From contig NZ_LMUT01000012.1 of assembly GCF_009765785.1 (NCBI RefSeq), forward strand, positions 859,288-923,287: a DNA stretch of 64,000 bases. Reading direction: 5' to 3'. Under the pieces are notes generated by a model that was given only the letters and a program-made list of their open reading frames with translations, was not told the DNA's origin and searched no databases. A program made the translations under genes and the position numbers. The stretch comes from Granulicella sp. L46 (lineage in GTDB: Bacteria > Acidobacteriota > Terriglobia > Terriglobales > Acidobacteriaceae). This document shows positions 1 to 9,455 of this stretch, in pieces (the stretch's first letter is position 1; each line of letters begins with the position of its first letter).

Positions 1-48
1 GTCTCCCGTTCTTGTCGTTGCATTTCGCCAAAAAAGTTAGAAGCTGAT

Positions 49-492
49 TTAAGGCGCCACCGCCGCCTTCATCCCCAAGATCTCTCCCGCCGAACTCCCC
101 GCCACCTCTTTCCAAGGCGTCCCCACAAACTCCCGATCCTTCCCCGACCCCACCTCCACAAACTCCACCGACACCACCGCCCCCGGAATCCGCGCACCAA
201 ACCAATGCGGATCCTCCCGCTGCCTCCACGTCACCAACCCCAACACCGCGCCCGCTGGATAAGCCGTCCCCGCCCTCGCCGCGCTCACCGCCGCATCATT
301 CCCAAACAGCGTCCCGGTAGTCCCCGAACCGCGATCGACCACCGTAGTAATCGCCTTCCACTCCATCACCGGATAGGGCAGCCCCGCCCCAACGGCCGCC
401 TCCACGTTATACAAATCCGCATCCGCAACCTTCTTCCCACTACACCCGCAAACTCCTAGCAGCATCAAGGCCACCAACAATCGCACTCTCAT
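49..492 (-). CDS. Putative lipoprotein, cytochrome P460-like fold without heme motif
   Basis: This 147-residue protein starts with a short hydrophobic signal and a lipobox-like VCGC, so it is probably a lipoprotein. The mature part (about 45-135) has the cytochrome P460 pattern also seen in the C-terminal half of the gene upstream: TTxDRGSGT, a GND element, an AYPxGA box and VEF near the end. It has no CxxCH, so covalent heme attachment is not expected, unlike its partner. Its start overlaps the stop of the 311-aa cytochrome gene by 4 bp (ATGA), so the two are probably co-translated. The fold comes from the shared motifs; the function is unknown. Confidence 0.6.
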   Translation of the reverse strand: MRVRLLVALMLLGVCGCSGKKVADADLYNVEAAVGAGLPYPVMEWKAITTVVDRGSGTTGTLFGNDAAVSAARAGTAYPAGAVLGLVTWRQREDPHWFGARIPGAVVSVEFVEVGSGKDREFVGTPWKEVAGSSAGEILGMKAAVAP

Positions 493-1424
493 TTCGACCC
501 CCGTGGCAGCGGCAGCGTGTACACATAATCGTTGTCCCTCACCGGCTCATGACACCCCAAACACTCATTATCAAAATGCGGCCCATTCCCGTAAGGCTTC
601 AACTCCGCGCCCTTGAACCGCGCATACCCCCACCCCCCGGTACCCGCATACTGCACGCGATGTTTCTCCATAAACTCCACCTGCACAAACTTCCCTGCCA
701 CGATATGCCCATGCCCATCGTCCACCGACTGGAACGTAATCTTCGCAAACGCCGCACCCTCCGGCCATGAAGGCAATTGGTGCTTCTCAATCGCGCTCAT
801 CGCCAAATCATTCCCCGTAATAATTCGCAGCGTGTGATTATCTCCGCGATCGGTCGTGCTCATCACCTTCCAATCCGCATACCCCGGCAGAAACGGCACC
901 CCATTCGGCGAAGGCGCAGCCGGAGCCGTCAGCGATTTTGGAGCCTCACCCGCAGCCATCCCGCTAGGCCCCGTCGCCGGCTTGAAGGGCGCCAGATAAT
1001 TCTTCAGCGTAGCCAACTCCTCATCCGTCACACCCGACCCCGGATGCCCCAGCAGATAAAGCCTCAGCGGCATCGCCCCCAACTGCACCTGGTTCACCGC
1101 CTCATAGAGCTCGGCCTGTTGCGCCGCCACCGGCTTCGTTCCCAGCTCCGAAAAATTCAGCGCCGCCCGCGCCCGCTGCACATCCGACGACACCACCCAA
1201 TACACCGGCACCACATGATCCCACCACGAAAGCCTCGGCTCATCCGAATGGCAGGCATAACACCGCCTCACCAAAATATCCTTCACCGGCGCAGGCACGG
1301 CCATCTCCACCTGCGGCCCTGCCGGCTTCTCCAGCGACGGCCGAATCGCCTGCACCGCGATCCCCACCGCGACCACCCCCAGCGCCATCCATCCGAAAGT
1401 GCGTCGCATAGCAGACAAGTTCAC
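489..1424 (-). CDS. Heme-binding domain / cytochrome P460 protein
   Basis: 311 residues. One N-terminal hydrophobic segment (about 10-25) anchors or exports the protein. Residues about 40-150 form a haem-binding domain with CYACH followed by the SDEPRLSWWDHVVPVYW element typical of that family. A proline/alanine-rich linker follows, then a cytochrome P460-type domain (about 180-310) with TTDRGDNHT, GND and a C-terminal CLGCH. It therefore carries two CxxCH heme c sites and probably works in periplasmic electron transfer or small-molecule oxidation. It is first of a two-gene operon with the heme-less P460-like lipoprotein. The substrate cannot be read from sequence. Confidence 0.75.
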   Translation of the reverse strand: MNLSAMRRTFGWMALGVVAVGIAVQAIRPSLEKPAGPQVEMAVPAPVKDILVRRCYACHSDEPRLSWWDHVVPVYWVVSSDVQRARAALNFSELGTKPVAAQQAELYEAVNQVQLGAMPLRLYLLGHPGSGVTDEELATLKNYLAPFKPATGPSGMAAGEAPKSLTAPAAPSPNGVPFLPGYADWKVMSTTDRGDNHTLRIITGNDLAMSAIEKHQLPSWPEGAAFAKITFQSVDDGHGHIVAGKFVQVEFMEKHRVQYAGTGGWGYARFKGAELKPYGNGPHFDNECLGCHEPVRDNDYVYTLPLPRGSK

Positions 1425-1535
1425 GCCCCCTACGTCCTAATCCTACCGCCGATGCCACGCTGATTGCGCACCCCAAAAAGGGGGTTTCTACGCCTTGCTC
1501 TTGACGCGCCCACCACCCCTCCCGACAATGCTCTG

Positions 1536-3383
1536 ATGCACCAACGTTTCGTTTCTCATCGCCGTCTGCTGGCCTGCATGGTCGCCAGCCTCGCGTTGCT
1601 GCGTCCCCCACCGGCCACGGCGCAGACCTGGCGCGAGATTCAAAGCCCGCACTTCCGTGTAATTACCGACGGCTCGGAAAAAGATGGCCGCGATGTCGCC
1701 AAAGAATTCGAGCAGATGCGCTCAGTCTTTTCCGCTCTCTTCAAGAACCCCGTCCTCGACACAGGCGCACCCTTGCTCATCGTCGCCGTGCACGAACCAG
1801 GCCTGCAGGCCCTCGCGCCGATCTTCTGGAAGCAGCGCGACAAAATCGCAGGTCAATTCTTTCGCGGCTGGGAGCGGCAGTTTGCCCTTGTCCGCCTCGA
1901 CAACTCCAGCGATCTCAACCGGGCCGTAGTCTTCCACGAGTACACCCACAGCATCCTGCACGCGAATCTGCATTGGATGCCCACATGGCTCGATGAGGGC
2001 CTCGCCGAGTTCTACGCCTACACACGCTTTGAGGGCAACCGCATCTACATCGGTGCGCCTTCCGTCCGGCTGCGTCACCTCAGGAGTGAATCGCTCATCC
2101 CCATACCGCAAATGATGACCGCTAACTCTGGCACCTTCTTCAAGGACAAGGACCAGGACGATCTCTTTTACGGCGAAGCCTGGGCGATGGTCCACTTCAT
2201 CTCCTATGGGAAACACATGGGCAACGGAGCTAAGCTAACCAACTTCGTCCGGTTGATGGACCAGGGCACACCGCAACTGGAAGCATTTCAGCAAACATTC
2301 GGTAATCCCGAAGCATTTCAACAAGAACTTTCCAACTACATTTCGACATTCACCTTGGCCGCAGGCGTGATGCGAGAGATCAAAGGACCAGATCCTAATT
2401 CGTTCGCCGCCAGGATCCTGACCCGCGCGGAGGCCGACTACGATCTCGGCTCATTCGATATAGGTGCCCACGATTACCCTTCCGGCAAGACGCTGCTCCA
2501 GGCAGCGGAGTCCGCCGACCCCAACCTCGCCGGCCCCCACGAAGAGCTCGGCTTTCTCGCCTGGCGCGCCGGCAATGACGGCGAGGCAAGGCAGGAATGG
2601 CAGAAGGCAATCGCGGCCGACCCTTCTTCGTACCGCTCAACCTTCGCTCTCCTCATGTCCGGCCCTCCGCTGAACCAGCAAACTCCACAACAGCTCGAGC
2701 AGACCCAGCATGCTCTCGAAGCCATCATCGCCAAGGCGCCGAAATTCGCGCCCGCCTTAGTCGAATTAGCGTTGATCCTATGGCGTCAGGGGCAGATCAA
2801 CTCCGCCTACAACATCTCGCTCGCCGCCGAAAAACTCGAGCCTTGGCGCGCCGAATACCATCTCCTGACCGCACACATTCTCCTCCAGAATCATCAACCG
2901 GCAATGGCCGCAGCCTACGCACGACAAGTAGCAGGCCGCTGGCCCGGCTCCGATCATGATGAAGCCGTAGACCTCTGGAATCAGGTACCCCCAGCGATGC
3001 GTGGAGACGGTCCTGCCCTCACTCTCACGCTGCCTCTCGATGCAACCGTCGCCCGCGGCACCATCCTCAGCACGTACTGCAGCAAAGCAACCGGCCTCAC
3101 CGTCGTCCTGCAGCCGACCGACCCCAGCACCCGCCCCCTAAACCTCTTCGCCACAGGCCCCATCGAAAATGGATTCGCAGACACTCTCTGGGTCGGCGAG
3201 GACCACTACACTCCCTGCTACCACCTCGCCGGTCTCCCCGCTGTCGTCGCGTATAAGCCTTCAGCCGATGGAACCGCGAAGCTGCTCGTCTTCGAAGTCC
3301 GCGACGACCTTCCAGCACCGAGCCTTTCCGCACCTACACCCAAGGCAGGCGACGTCGCAACCCCGCCTACGCCGCATCCGTAA
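1536..3383 (+). CDS. Exported MA-like metallopeptidase with TPR repeats
   Basis: I start at the ATG at 1536, because it gives a clean signal peptide (positive HRR, hydrophobic LLACMVASLALL, cleavage near ATAQ); an upstream in-frame TTG at 1464 would bury it. Residues about 110-180 carry the gluzincin signature VVFHEYTH and, downstream, LDEGLAEFYAY, which supply the zinc ligands and catalytic Glu of a peptidase MA-like domain. About 320-460 contains TPR-like helical pairs (PHEELGFLAWRAGNDGEARQEW). The C-terminal 120 residues are a beta-rich region of unknown type. Likely a periplasmic or surface protease; substrate unknown. Confidence 0.75.
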   Translation: MHQRFVSHRRLLACMVASLALLRPPPATAQTWREIQSPHFRVITDGSEKDGRDVAKEFEQMRSVFSALFKNPVLDTGAPLLIVAVHEPGLQALAPIFWKQRDKIAGQFFRGWERQFALVRLDNSSDLNRAVVFHEYTHSILHANLHWMPTWLDEGLAEFYAYTRFEGNRIYIGAPSVRLRHLRSESLIPIPQMMTANSGTFFKDKDQDDLFYGEAWAMVHFISYGKHMGNGAKLTNFVRLMDQGTPQLEAFQQTFGNPEAFQQELSNYISTFTLAAGVMREIKGPDPNSFAARILTRAEADYDLGSFDIGAHDYPSGKTLLQAAESADPNLAGPHEELGFLAWRAGNDGEARQEWQKAIAADPSSYRSTFALLMSGPPLNQQTPQQLEQTQHALEAIIAKAPKFAPALVELALILWRQGQINSAYNISLAAEKLEPWRAEYHLLTAHILLQNHQPAMAAAYARQVAGRWPGSDHDEAVDLWNQVPPAMRGDGPALTLTLPLDATVARGTILSTYCSKATGLTVVLQPTDPSTRPLNLFATGPIENGFADTLWVGEDHYTPCYHLAGLPAVVAYKPSADGTAKLLVFEVRDDLPAPSLSAPTPKAGDVATPPTPHP

Positions 3384-3399
3384 ATCCCAAACACCCCAA

Positions 3400-5751
3400 C
3401 TACCGCTTTGCCACTTCCGCATCGGCCGGAATAAAAATCGCGAACGCAGTCCCCGAGACGCGCCCCTCACTCAAACTCCGCACCCGAATCCAGCCCCCAT
3501 GCTTGCGCACAATCTCATCCGAAACCCAAAGCCCCAACCCAATCCCGGTCGCCTCCTTGGTCGTGACAAACGGTTCGAAGATATGCTCCAGCACCGTCGT
3601 CGCGATTCCATACCCGGTATCTGCGACAGCAATCTTCACACCCTCCACCCAACCCTTCGCCCACCCTCGTGACCTCCGCACGCGCACCCGCAGTCTGCCT
3701 CCCTCCGGCATCGCGTCCATTGCGTTGCTCACAAGATTCGCCACCACCTGTCGAATCTCGTCCCCGAAACAAGTCGCGAACGCTCCCGGCTCGCACTCTG
3801 CATTTACCACAATATTCTTGCTCGCCAGCCGTCCCGCAAACAGCTCCAGGACAGAGCCAACCACATCGCTGACATCCACGCGCGCCGGCAGGTTTGTCTG
3901 CTTGTGAAACTGCAGCGTCTGCGTCGTCATGTGTGAGACTCTCCGCAACTCCTGCTCCGCCATCTTCAGATAGCCCTTCGTCTCCACCCCCAGCGACTCA
4001 TCCTGCAGCGCAAGGTACAGCGCATTCGTCACCCCAGCCAGCGGATTGTTGATCTCATGCGCGATACTCGCAGCCAGCCGCCCCGCCGTCGCCAGCTTCT
4101 CTGACTTCCGCAGCGCTGCCTCCGCCAGCTTCTGATCGTGCACATCCGTCGCGCTCCCAATCCAGCGTTCACATTCGCCCGCTTCGTTTCTGATCGGCAC
4201 AGCGCGCGCCAGGAAGTGCCGATACACCCCATCCTTCCGCCGCAACCGCAACTCATCCACGTAGGGCTCCGCAGTCTCAAAACACCGCGCCCAGATCGCA
4301 TCCGTCTTCGCGGTGTCCTCTGGATGCAGAAACTTCCTCCAGCCGAATCCCATCATCGCCGCTTCGTCAACGCCGAAATAATCCCGAGCCCGCCGATTGC
4401 AGTAAATATTCTCGCCGTCGCCATTCGACATCCAGATCATTGGCGGCATGCTCTCGGCAAGCACCCGAAAACGCTCCTCCCGTTCCCGCAACTCGCGCTC
4501 CACTTCCTTCTGGCGACTCAAATCCAGCGCGAACCCAATGAACTCATCGCCAGACTCTTCCAGCAGCGCATACCCGCACAAAATCGGAACCCGCGTCCCG
4601 TCCTTGCGAATGAACTCCTTCTCATACGGTGTGCAACTCCCGCGTTCGAGAGCCTCCTTGATATGCGCCGCATCCACCTCCGCATATTCCGTCGGCGTCA
4701 TCGTATCCCACCGCACCAGACCCGCGTCCTGGTCCGCGCGCGTATACCCCGTCAGCCGCAGCAGCCCCTCATTGCAATCGCGAAACCCTCCAAACCTGTC
4801 CGGTATCCCGATCCCCATCAAGTCTGATTCGAACAGCTTGCGAAAACGCGACTCGCTCAACCGCAGCGCCTTCTCCGTCACCTTCTGTTCCGTCACGTTC
4901 CGAAAGTAAACCGACAACCCGTGCTCCGTCGGATAGCAATGACACTCCAGCCACACATTCAGCGGCTCCGGATAATACGAATCGAAGTGTCGCGGCTTCC
5001 CCGTCTCAACTGCCAGCCGATACTCCCGCCCAAACTCATTCTCCTCCGCCTCCGGAAATAGCTCCCACAGCGAATTCCCAATCAGGTCTGCCGGCCGCAG
5101 CCCCACCATCCGCGCCCCTTGCTCATTCATGTACGAATAGCGCCAGTCTTTATCCAGCGTCGCCAGTCCGTCCGTCGTACTCTCCAGCACGTTCTTAAGA
5201 TTCGCCGCAAGCGCATCGCGCTCGCGTTCCGCCGCCAGCTTCTCCGTCACGTCATGACACACCACCAGCACGCCGCTCACCCTGCCCGCTGTATCACGAA
5301 CAGGGCTGTAGCTATACGTCCAGTACACATCCTTCAGAACCCCTTGCCTCGTCACCGGCACCAGGTTGTTCTCGAAATAAAATCTCTCTCCGCGCCGCAT
5401 GACCGCCGCAAACCGAGGCCCAATCAAATGCCACGCTTCCCTCCAGCAATCTGCTGCCGCTCGCCCCAGCCCCGCCGGATGCTTCTCCGCCATCAGCGGC
5501 TGATACGCGTCGTTGTACATCACGACCAGCTCCGGCCCCCACAACAACACCGTCGGAAACTGGCTCTCCAACATCAGGTTGACCGCGCAAAGAAAACTCT
5601 CCGGCCATCTCGCCATCGGCCCCACCGACGTCCGCTCCCACGCGAACTCCCGAATGCATTCCGCCATCTCCCCCTCTGCATGCACCCGCAGTGCGCTCGG
5701 CCGGAGCACACCGTCGTTCGCCGGAACCTCCGCAAATCGTTCTTCAATCAT
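3400..5751 (-). CDS. Multi-PAS sensor histidine kinase
   Basis: 783 residues with no clear transmembrane segment, so probably cytosolic. Four PAS-type sensor blocks follow one another (about 40-165, 180-295, 300-425, 425-550), each ending in a PAC-like strand such as CHDVTEK or GSATDVHDQK. Then comes a HisKA dimerisation helix with H-box SIAHEINNPLAG and a HATPase_c domain with the N box (NLVSNAMDAMPEGG), G1 (VADTGYGI) and G2 (GIGLGLW). No response regulator lies nearby, so the partner is unknown. It is transcribed divergently from the next kinase gene; the roughly 440-bp spacer could hold control sites for both. Confidence 0.9.
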   Translation of the reverse strand: MIEERFAEVPANDGVLRPSALRVHAEGEMAECIREFAWERTSVGPMARWPESFLCAVNLMLESQFPTVLLWGPELVVMYNDAYQPLMAEKHPAGLGRAAADCWREAWHLIGPRFAAVMRRGERFYFENNLVPVTRQGVLKDVYWTYSYSPVRDTAGRVSGVLVVCHDVTEKLAAERERDALAANLKNVLESTTDGLATLDKDWRYSYMNEQGARMVGLRPADLIGNSLWELFPEAEENEFGREYRLAVETGKPRHFDSYYPEPLNVWLECHCYPTEHGLSVYFRNVTEQKVTEKALRLSESRFRKLFESDLMGIGIPDRFGGFRDCNEGLLRLTGYTRADQDAGLVRWDTMTPTEYAEVDAAHIKEALERGSCTPYEKEFIRKDGTRVPILCGYALLEESGDEFIGFALDLSRQKEVERELREREERFRVLAESMPPMIWMSNGDGENIYCNRRARDYFGVDEAAMMGFGWRKFLHPEDTAKTDAIWARCFETAEPYVDELRLRRKDGVYRHFLARAVPIRNEAGECERWIGSATDVHDQKLAEAALRKSEKLATAGRLAASIAHEINNPLAGVTNALYLALQDESLGVETKGYLKMAEQELRRVSHMTTQTLQFHKQTNLPARVDVSDVVGSVLELFAGRLASKNIVVNAECEPGAFATCFGDEIRQVVANLVSNAMDAMPEGGRLRVRVRRSRGWAKGWVEGVKIAVADTGYGIATTVLEHIFEPFVTTKEATGIGLGLWVSDEIVRKHGGWIRVRSLSEGRVSGTAFAIFIPADAEVAKR

Positions 5752-6191
5752 TGCGTTCGTCCTATCGAACCTGCATCGCAGGGGCGTTCCCCAACGCCTT
5801 CACTCAAAGCACCAGGAAGATTGGGGGTGCCGCTAAACTACCACTTTTATACGCCGCGCAGTGTCCGCCACCCGACATAGGCCCTCCCATCTTCCGGCCC
5901 ATCCTCATCGGTCCGCACGGATGTCCATGAGATCAAAGGAAACCCCTAACACCGCTGATACTCCTCCAGGATCACGCTGTCCGACCGCAACGCAACGCCA
6001 CTACTGAAAAGTCGCAGTGGGACATAAAGCCCCATCCATGGCAAACAATCTTGAGCAACAGAAGATACCTCTCCCGCGTCCAACATCCCTTAAGCGATAT
6101 AACTCTCATAGACCAGCGAAATTACAGTTAGACAAGCTTCCTCGGGCCCAGGAAAAAGGTTTTTCCCAAACTGATTCGAAGGTTCTCGGCA
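5752..6191. other. Intergenic region between divergent kinase genes
   Basis: About 440 bp with no convincing gene. Frames here lack a ribosome binding site and family motifs. It must carry the promoters of both divergent kinases. A GAAGG stretch about 10 nt before the ATG at 6192 is a plausible ribosome binding site. I see no strong palindrome. Confidence 0.5.
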
Positions 6192-7298
6192 ATGGACGCT
6201 GTACCCCTCATGCCTCACGCAGTCTGTTGGGCTTCAGCCCCCAGGCTCATCTGGACCATGGTGATCACCAACATGATCACCTTCCTCAGCTACCTGAGCA
6301 TCAGTGGCACCCTCGTCTATCTCGCCCGCCGCACCGGCCGCGTCATCGCACGCGACTGGGCCTGGTTCGTCATCGGTTTCGCGCTCTTCATCATCGCCTG
6401 CGGCTCCACCCACCTCCTCGAAGTCATCACCACCTGGATCCCCATCTTCTGGGTCGACGCCTCGGTCAACATCATCACCGCGACCCTCTCCGCCTACGTC
6501 GCCATCATGCTCATCCGCCGAGCCGCCACCATCGCCTTCAGCATTAACGACTACGCCGACCGCCTCAGCAACACCGAAACCCAGCGCCTCCAAATGCAGG
6601 ACAGCCTCATCGCCGCCCAGAAAATCGAGGACTGGAGCCGCATGTCCGCCACCGTCAGCCACGAAATCCGCGGCCCCCTCGAGGCCATCCAGAACCTCCA
6701 GCACCTCATCCTCTCCACCGACGGCATCCCCAAAGAAGTAGCTCACTTCGCCCGCACCACCGCCGAAGAAGCCAGCCGCGTCCTCGACATCGCGCAGTCC
6801 AGCCTCTCCTTCATCCGCCAAACCGACAAGCTCGAGCTAGTAGACATCTGCGAAGCTCTCGACTCCGTCCGCTTCCTCATCAACCCCATCATCCTCGAGA
6901 AGCACATCGACTTCCACGTCGAAGTCAACGGCAATTGCATCGTCGAAGGCTTCGCAGGAGAAACTCGCCAGGTCCTCCTCAACGTCATCCGCAACGCCTG
7001 CGAATCGATCACCAAACCCGGCGCGAAGGTCACGGTCGCCCTGCACGGAGGCGCCGACATCGTCCAGGTCATCGTCACCGACGAAGGCACCGGCATCGCC
7101 CCCGAAGTCCTACCCAAAATCTTCGAGTTCGGCATCACCACCAAAGGCGCTCAAGGCAACGGCATGGGCCTCTGGACGGTCCGCCAGATCCTCGCCCGCC
7201 ACGGTGGCGACGTCAAAATCGAATCCGCGTGGGGCCAGGGAACCCGCTTCGACATCCGCTGGCCAAGACGCCCCGCCCCCACCCAACGAAGAGCCTGA
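6192..7298 (+). CDS. Membrane sensor histidine kinase with ethylene-receptor-like N-terminus
   Basis: 368 residues. The first about 110 form three membrane helices that match the ethylene-binding domain layout: MPHAVCW near the start, helix 1 with a YLSI element, and helix 2 with CGSTHL. Cys70 and His74 correspond to the copper ligands Cys65/His69 of plant ETR1. Asn27 replaces the ETR1 Asp25 position and Ser38 replaces Pro36. A short coiled linker follows, then HisKA with VSHEIRGPLEAI and HATPase_c with NVIRNACES, VTDEGTGIAP and GNGMGLW. The kinase part is secure; the ligand is inference. No response regulator is adjacent. Confidence 0.85.
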   Translation: MDAVPLMPHAVCWASAPRLIWTMVITNMITFLSYLSISGTLVYLARRTGRVIARDWAWFVIGFALFIIACGSTHLLEVITTWIPIFWVDASVNIITATLSAYVAIMLIRRAATIAFSINDYADRLSNTETQRLQMQDSLIAAQKIEDWSRMSATVSHEIRGPLEAIQNLQHLILSTDGIPKEVAHFARTTAEEASRVLDIAQSSLSFIRQTDKLELVDICEALDSVRFLINPIILEKHIDFHVEVNGNCIVEGFAGETRQVLLNVIRNACESITKPGAKVTVALHGGADIVQVIVTDEGTGIAPEVLPKIFEFGITTKGAQGNGMGLWTVRQILARHGGDVKIESAWGQGTRFDIRWPRRPAPTQRRA

Positions 7299-7304
7299 CA
7301 ACTC

Positions 7305-8090
7305 TCACGGTTGATGCAGAAGATCCATCATGGGCTGTTGGTTCGCCCGAATAAATCCGGAGCGTGGCCGATCCAGATCGACGATGACAGCAAGAACCAT
7401 GCTGATGGCCAAAACCAAAACACAAGTGGAGAATAAGTTTCGTCGCCCGTCCAGACCGAAGGCATATCCAACCAGCATGGTTGCCAGCAGCGCCACAAGG
7501 CCATTTACGTAGATCACATTCGGTGGCACTTGATTGTGAATCGCAGTCCAGCGTGCAGTCTCCAAATCGAAGGCCTCATTCAACGATTGCAGCATGAAGC
7601 CGACCGTCACCTCGTTTGGATCCTTCTGCGCATACGCAGTGGCCCGCGTCCAGACTTCCATCTGCAAGTGTTCCGTCTGCGCGTGCAAATCACTGAGCGA
7701 ACCAAAGTCGTCGCCCGACGTCCCATACCGCGCTCGAACCTCAATGTATCGACGCAGAAGGCCCGTGATCTCGGACCCTTCCGGAGCGGGCAGAAGTTGC
7801 GCACGCAGAAAAGCTGTCCGAATGGCGTTTGCCTCATCCAGCACAAGTTGCTTGCGGGTCTCGAACCGGGACGCTGCCATCGACATCGTGAATCCCAACA
7901 GCAGCGCGAGCACGCCAAGCAGCGCTCCTTCCACGATAGCGATCTGCGCCTTGGTCTCAGGGCGCGTGTTCGCTTCGGCCTTGCGTCCCAGACGAAAACC
8001 AATCTCGACAGCGATCAGCATCAACGCCAAAAGGACGCATTGAATGACGACCTCATTCGTCCCGTAAAGGAAGCCCTCGTTCAAAACCAT
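7305..8090 (-). CDS. Membrane protein, DUF4239 / bestrophin-like
   Basis: 261 residues with about four membrane segments: one near 15-30, one near 60-80 (LLGVLALLLGFTMSMAASRF) and a pair near the C-terminus (about 195-240). The central soluble part has FETRKQLVLDEANAIRTAFLRAQLLP, the hallmark of DUF4239 (bestrophin-like) proteins, widespread and of unknown role, possibly anion channels. It is convergent with the kinase gene, 6 bp apart. Confidence 0.75.
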   Translation of the reverse strand: MVLNEGFLYGTNEVVIQCVLLALMLIAVEIGFRLGRKAEANTRPETKAQIAIVEGALLGVLALLLGFTMSMAASRFETRKQLVLDEANAIRTAFLRAQLLPAPEGSEITGLLRRYIEVRARYGTSGDDFGSLSDLHAQTEHLQMEVWTRATAYAQKDPNEVTVGFMLQSLNEAFDLETARWTAIHNQVPPNVIYVNGLVALLATMLVGYAFGLDGRRNLFSTCVLVLAISMVLAVIVDLDRPRSGFIRANQQPMMDLLHQP

Positions 8091-8407
8091 CCTCCTGCGA
8101 GCACTATACCTTTCGAGCGCTCCCAGTCGCGAGACCCAACCTCTGGGAGAATTTCATTCAGTGGGAGTGCTGCTTCCAGCACCATAGCTGGCCATCCGGG
8201 AGTACACTAGGTCAGCAAACAAATTCAGAAAAACCCACGCTTCGTCGGGCATCGCCGCCCAAAACTTGCCGTGGGCAAAGTAAACAGCTCCGGCCTGGAT
8301 ACCCAGGTTAGCGCGTAGTTCTGCCAGCAGCCGTTACTCGCTTTATTCGCAGCATCGATTCTGCTCCACATGGGCCATTTCCAAAAATATGCATTGATTG
8401 GATATAA
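8091..8407. other. Intergenic region
   Basis: About 317 bp between a divergent pair. I see no gene, and the only small symmetry is the weak inverted repeat around GTGCTGCTTCCAGCAC near 8165. It presumably holds both promoters. Confidence 0.4.
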
Positions 8408-9295
8408 GTGAACTTCAATAGGCTGTATCTTTCCTCGCTCCTCGTTCTCTCTGCGCTTCTAACCACTCCGCTTCTCGCTCAGACCTCCGCTACAACGGAC
8501 CTCGCAGAGCTCGTCAGCCCCGCCCGTGTTACGGACTCGTCTTCTTCCTCCGAAGCAACGCCGGACCCCTCCTCCACGACCAAGCCAATGGCCGATGCCC
8601 CTGGCGCCGCCGCCCCTGCTCGCGAAACCGCGACGAAGGCTTTTTCTGCAGTCGGTGTCGACGTAAAGATCGGCGCGGGTGGTATCGGATTTGATGTCGC
8701 CACGCCCCTCGCGCGTAAGTTCAATCTCCGCGGCACCGGATACTTCTTCCGGTACAACACCAGCATCACCGAGAACTACATCACGTACGGCGGGGATATC
8801 CAGCTCGCCTCGGGAGGGGCCAGCCTCGACTGGTTCCCGTTCGGCGGTACCTTCCGCCTCAGCGCGGGAGTCATTGCCTACAACGGTAATCAGCTCACCG
8901 GCAGCGCCACCATCAATCCCAATGAAAGCTTTACCCTCAACGGCACCACCTATTACAGCAGCGCAACGGATCCAGCTCACGCCTCCGCCACCCTGCATCT
9001 GGGCAGCAACGCCGCTCCTGAATTTAGCTTCGGCTGGGGAAACATTGTGCCCAGAAAAGCCAACAAACACTTTAGCGTTCCCGTTGAATTAGGCTTCGCC
9101 TACGTCGGTTATCCGAACGTTCACCTCGGCTTCACCGGTTCCACCTGCAATGAGTTTGGCACCGACTGCCAGGCCGTTGGCAGCAACCCTATCTTTCAGG
9201 AAGATCTCGCTGCCCAAAGGAACAAGTACCAGAGCGACCTCTCAGCGTTAAGGTTCTATCCCATCGTGTCGATTGGTTTTGGTTACAAGTTCTAA
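8408..9295 (+). CDS. Exported outer-membrane beta-barrel-like protein
   Basis: 295 residues starting at a GTG. The N-terminus is a signal peptide (LYLSSLLVLSALLTTPLLAQ). A Ser/Thr/Ala-rich linker follows (about 28-70), then a run of amphipathic strands ending in an aromatic C-terminal residue (GFGYKF), as in outer-membrane barrels. Glycine- and aromatic-rich strands such as VGVDVKIGAGGIGFDVATPL and GTGYFFRYNTS support a barrel of 8-12 strands. No specific family recognised; a structural or porin-like role is inferred. Confidence 0.6.
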   Translation: MNFNRLYLSSLLVLSALLTTPLLAQTSATTDLAELVSPARVTDSSSSSEATPDPSSTTKPMADAPGAAAPARETATKAFSAVGVDVKIGAGGIGFDVATPLARKFNLRGTGYFFRYNTSITENYITYGGDIQLASGGASLDWFPFGGTFRLSAGVIAYNGNQLTGSATINPNESFTLNGTTYYSSATDPAHASATLHLGSNAAPEFSFGWGNIVPRKANKHFSVPVELGFAYVGYPNVHLGFTGSTCNEFGTDCQAVGSNPIFQEDLAAQRNKYQSDLSALRFYPIVSIGFGYKF

Positions 9296-9455
9296 AATCG
9301 CGAATGTTAAAAGTAGAATAGCTAAGCCAGCTCGGACATCCGGAAGCGGTATCATTTCGCATTCTGGATTGGCGGGCAGTCGAAGCTTGCATTCGTACCC
9401 ATTCTTGCTGCTCAGCCTTTGCGACCGCCGCAAATCCAATACATGAGGCTTCGAT

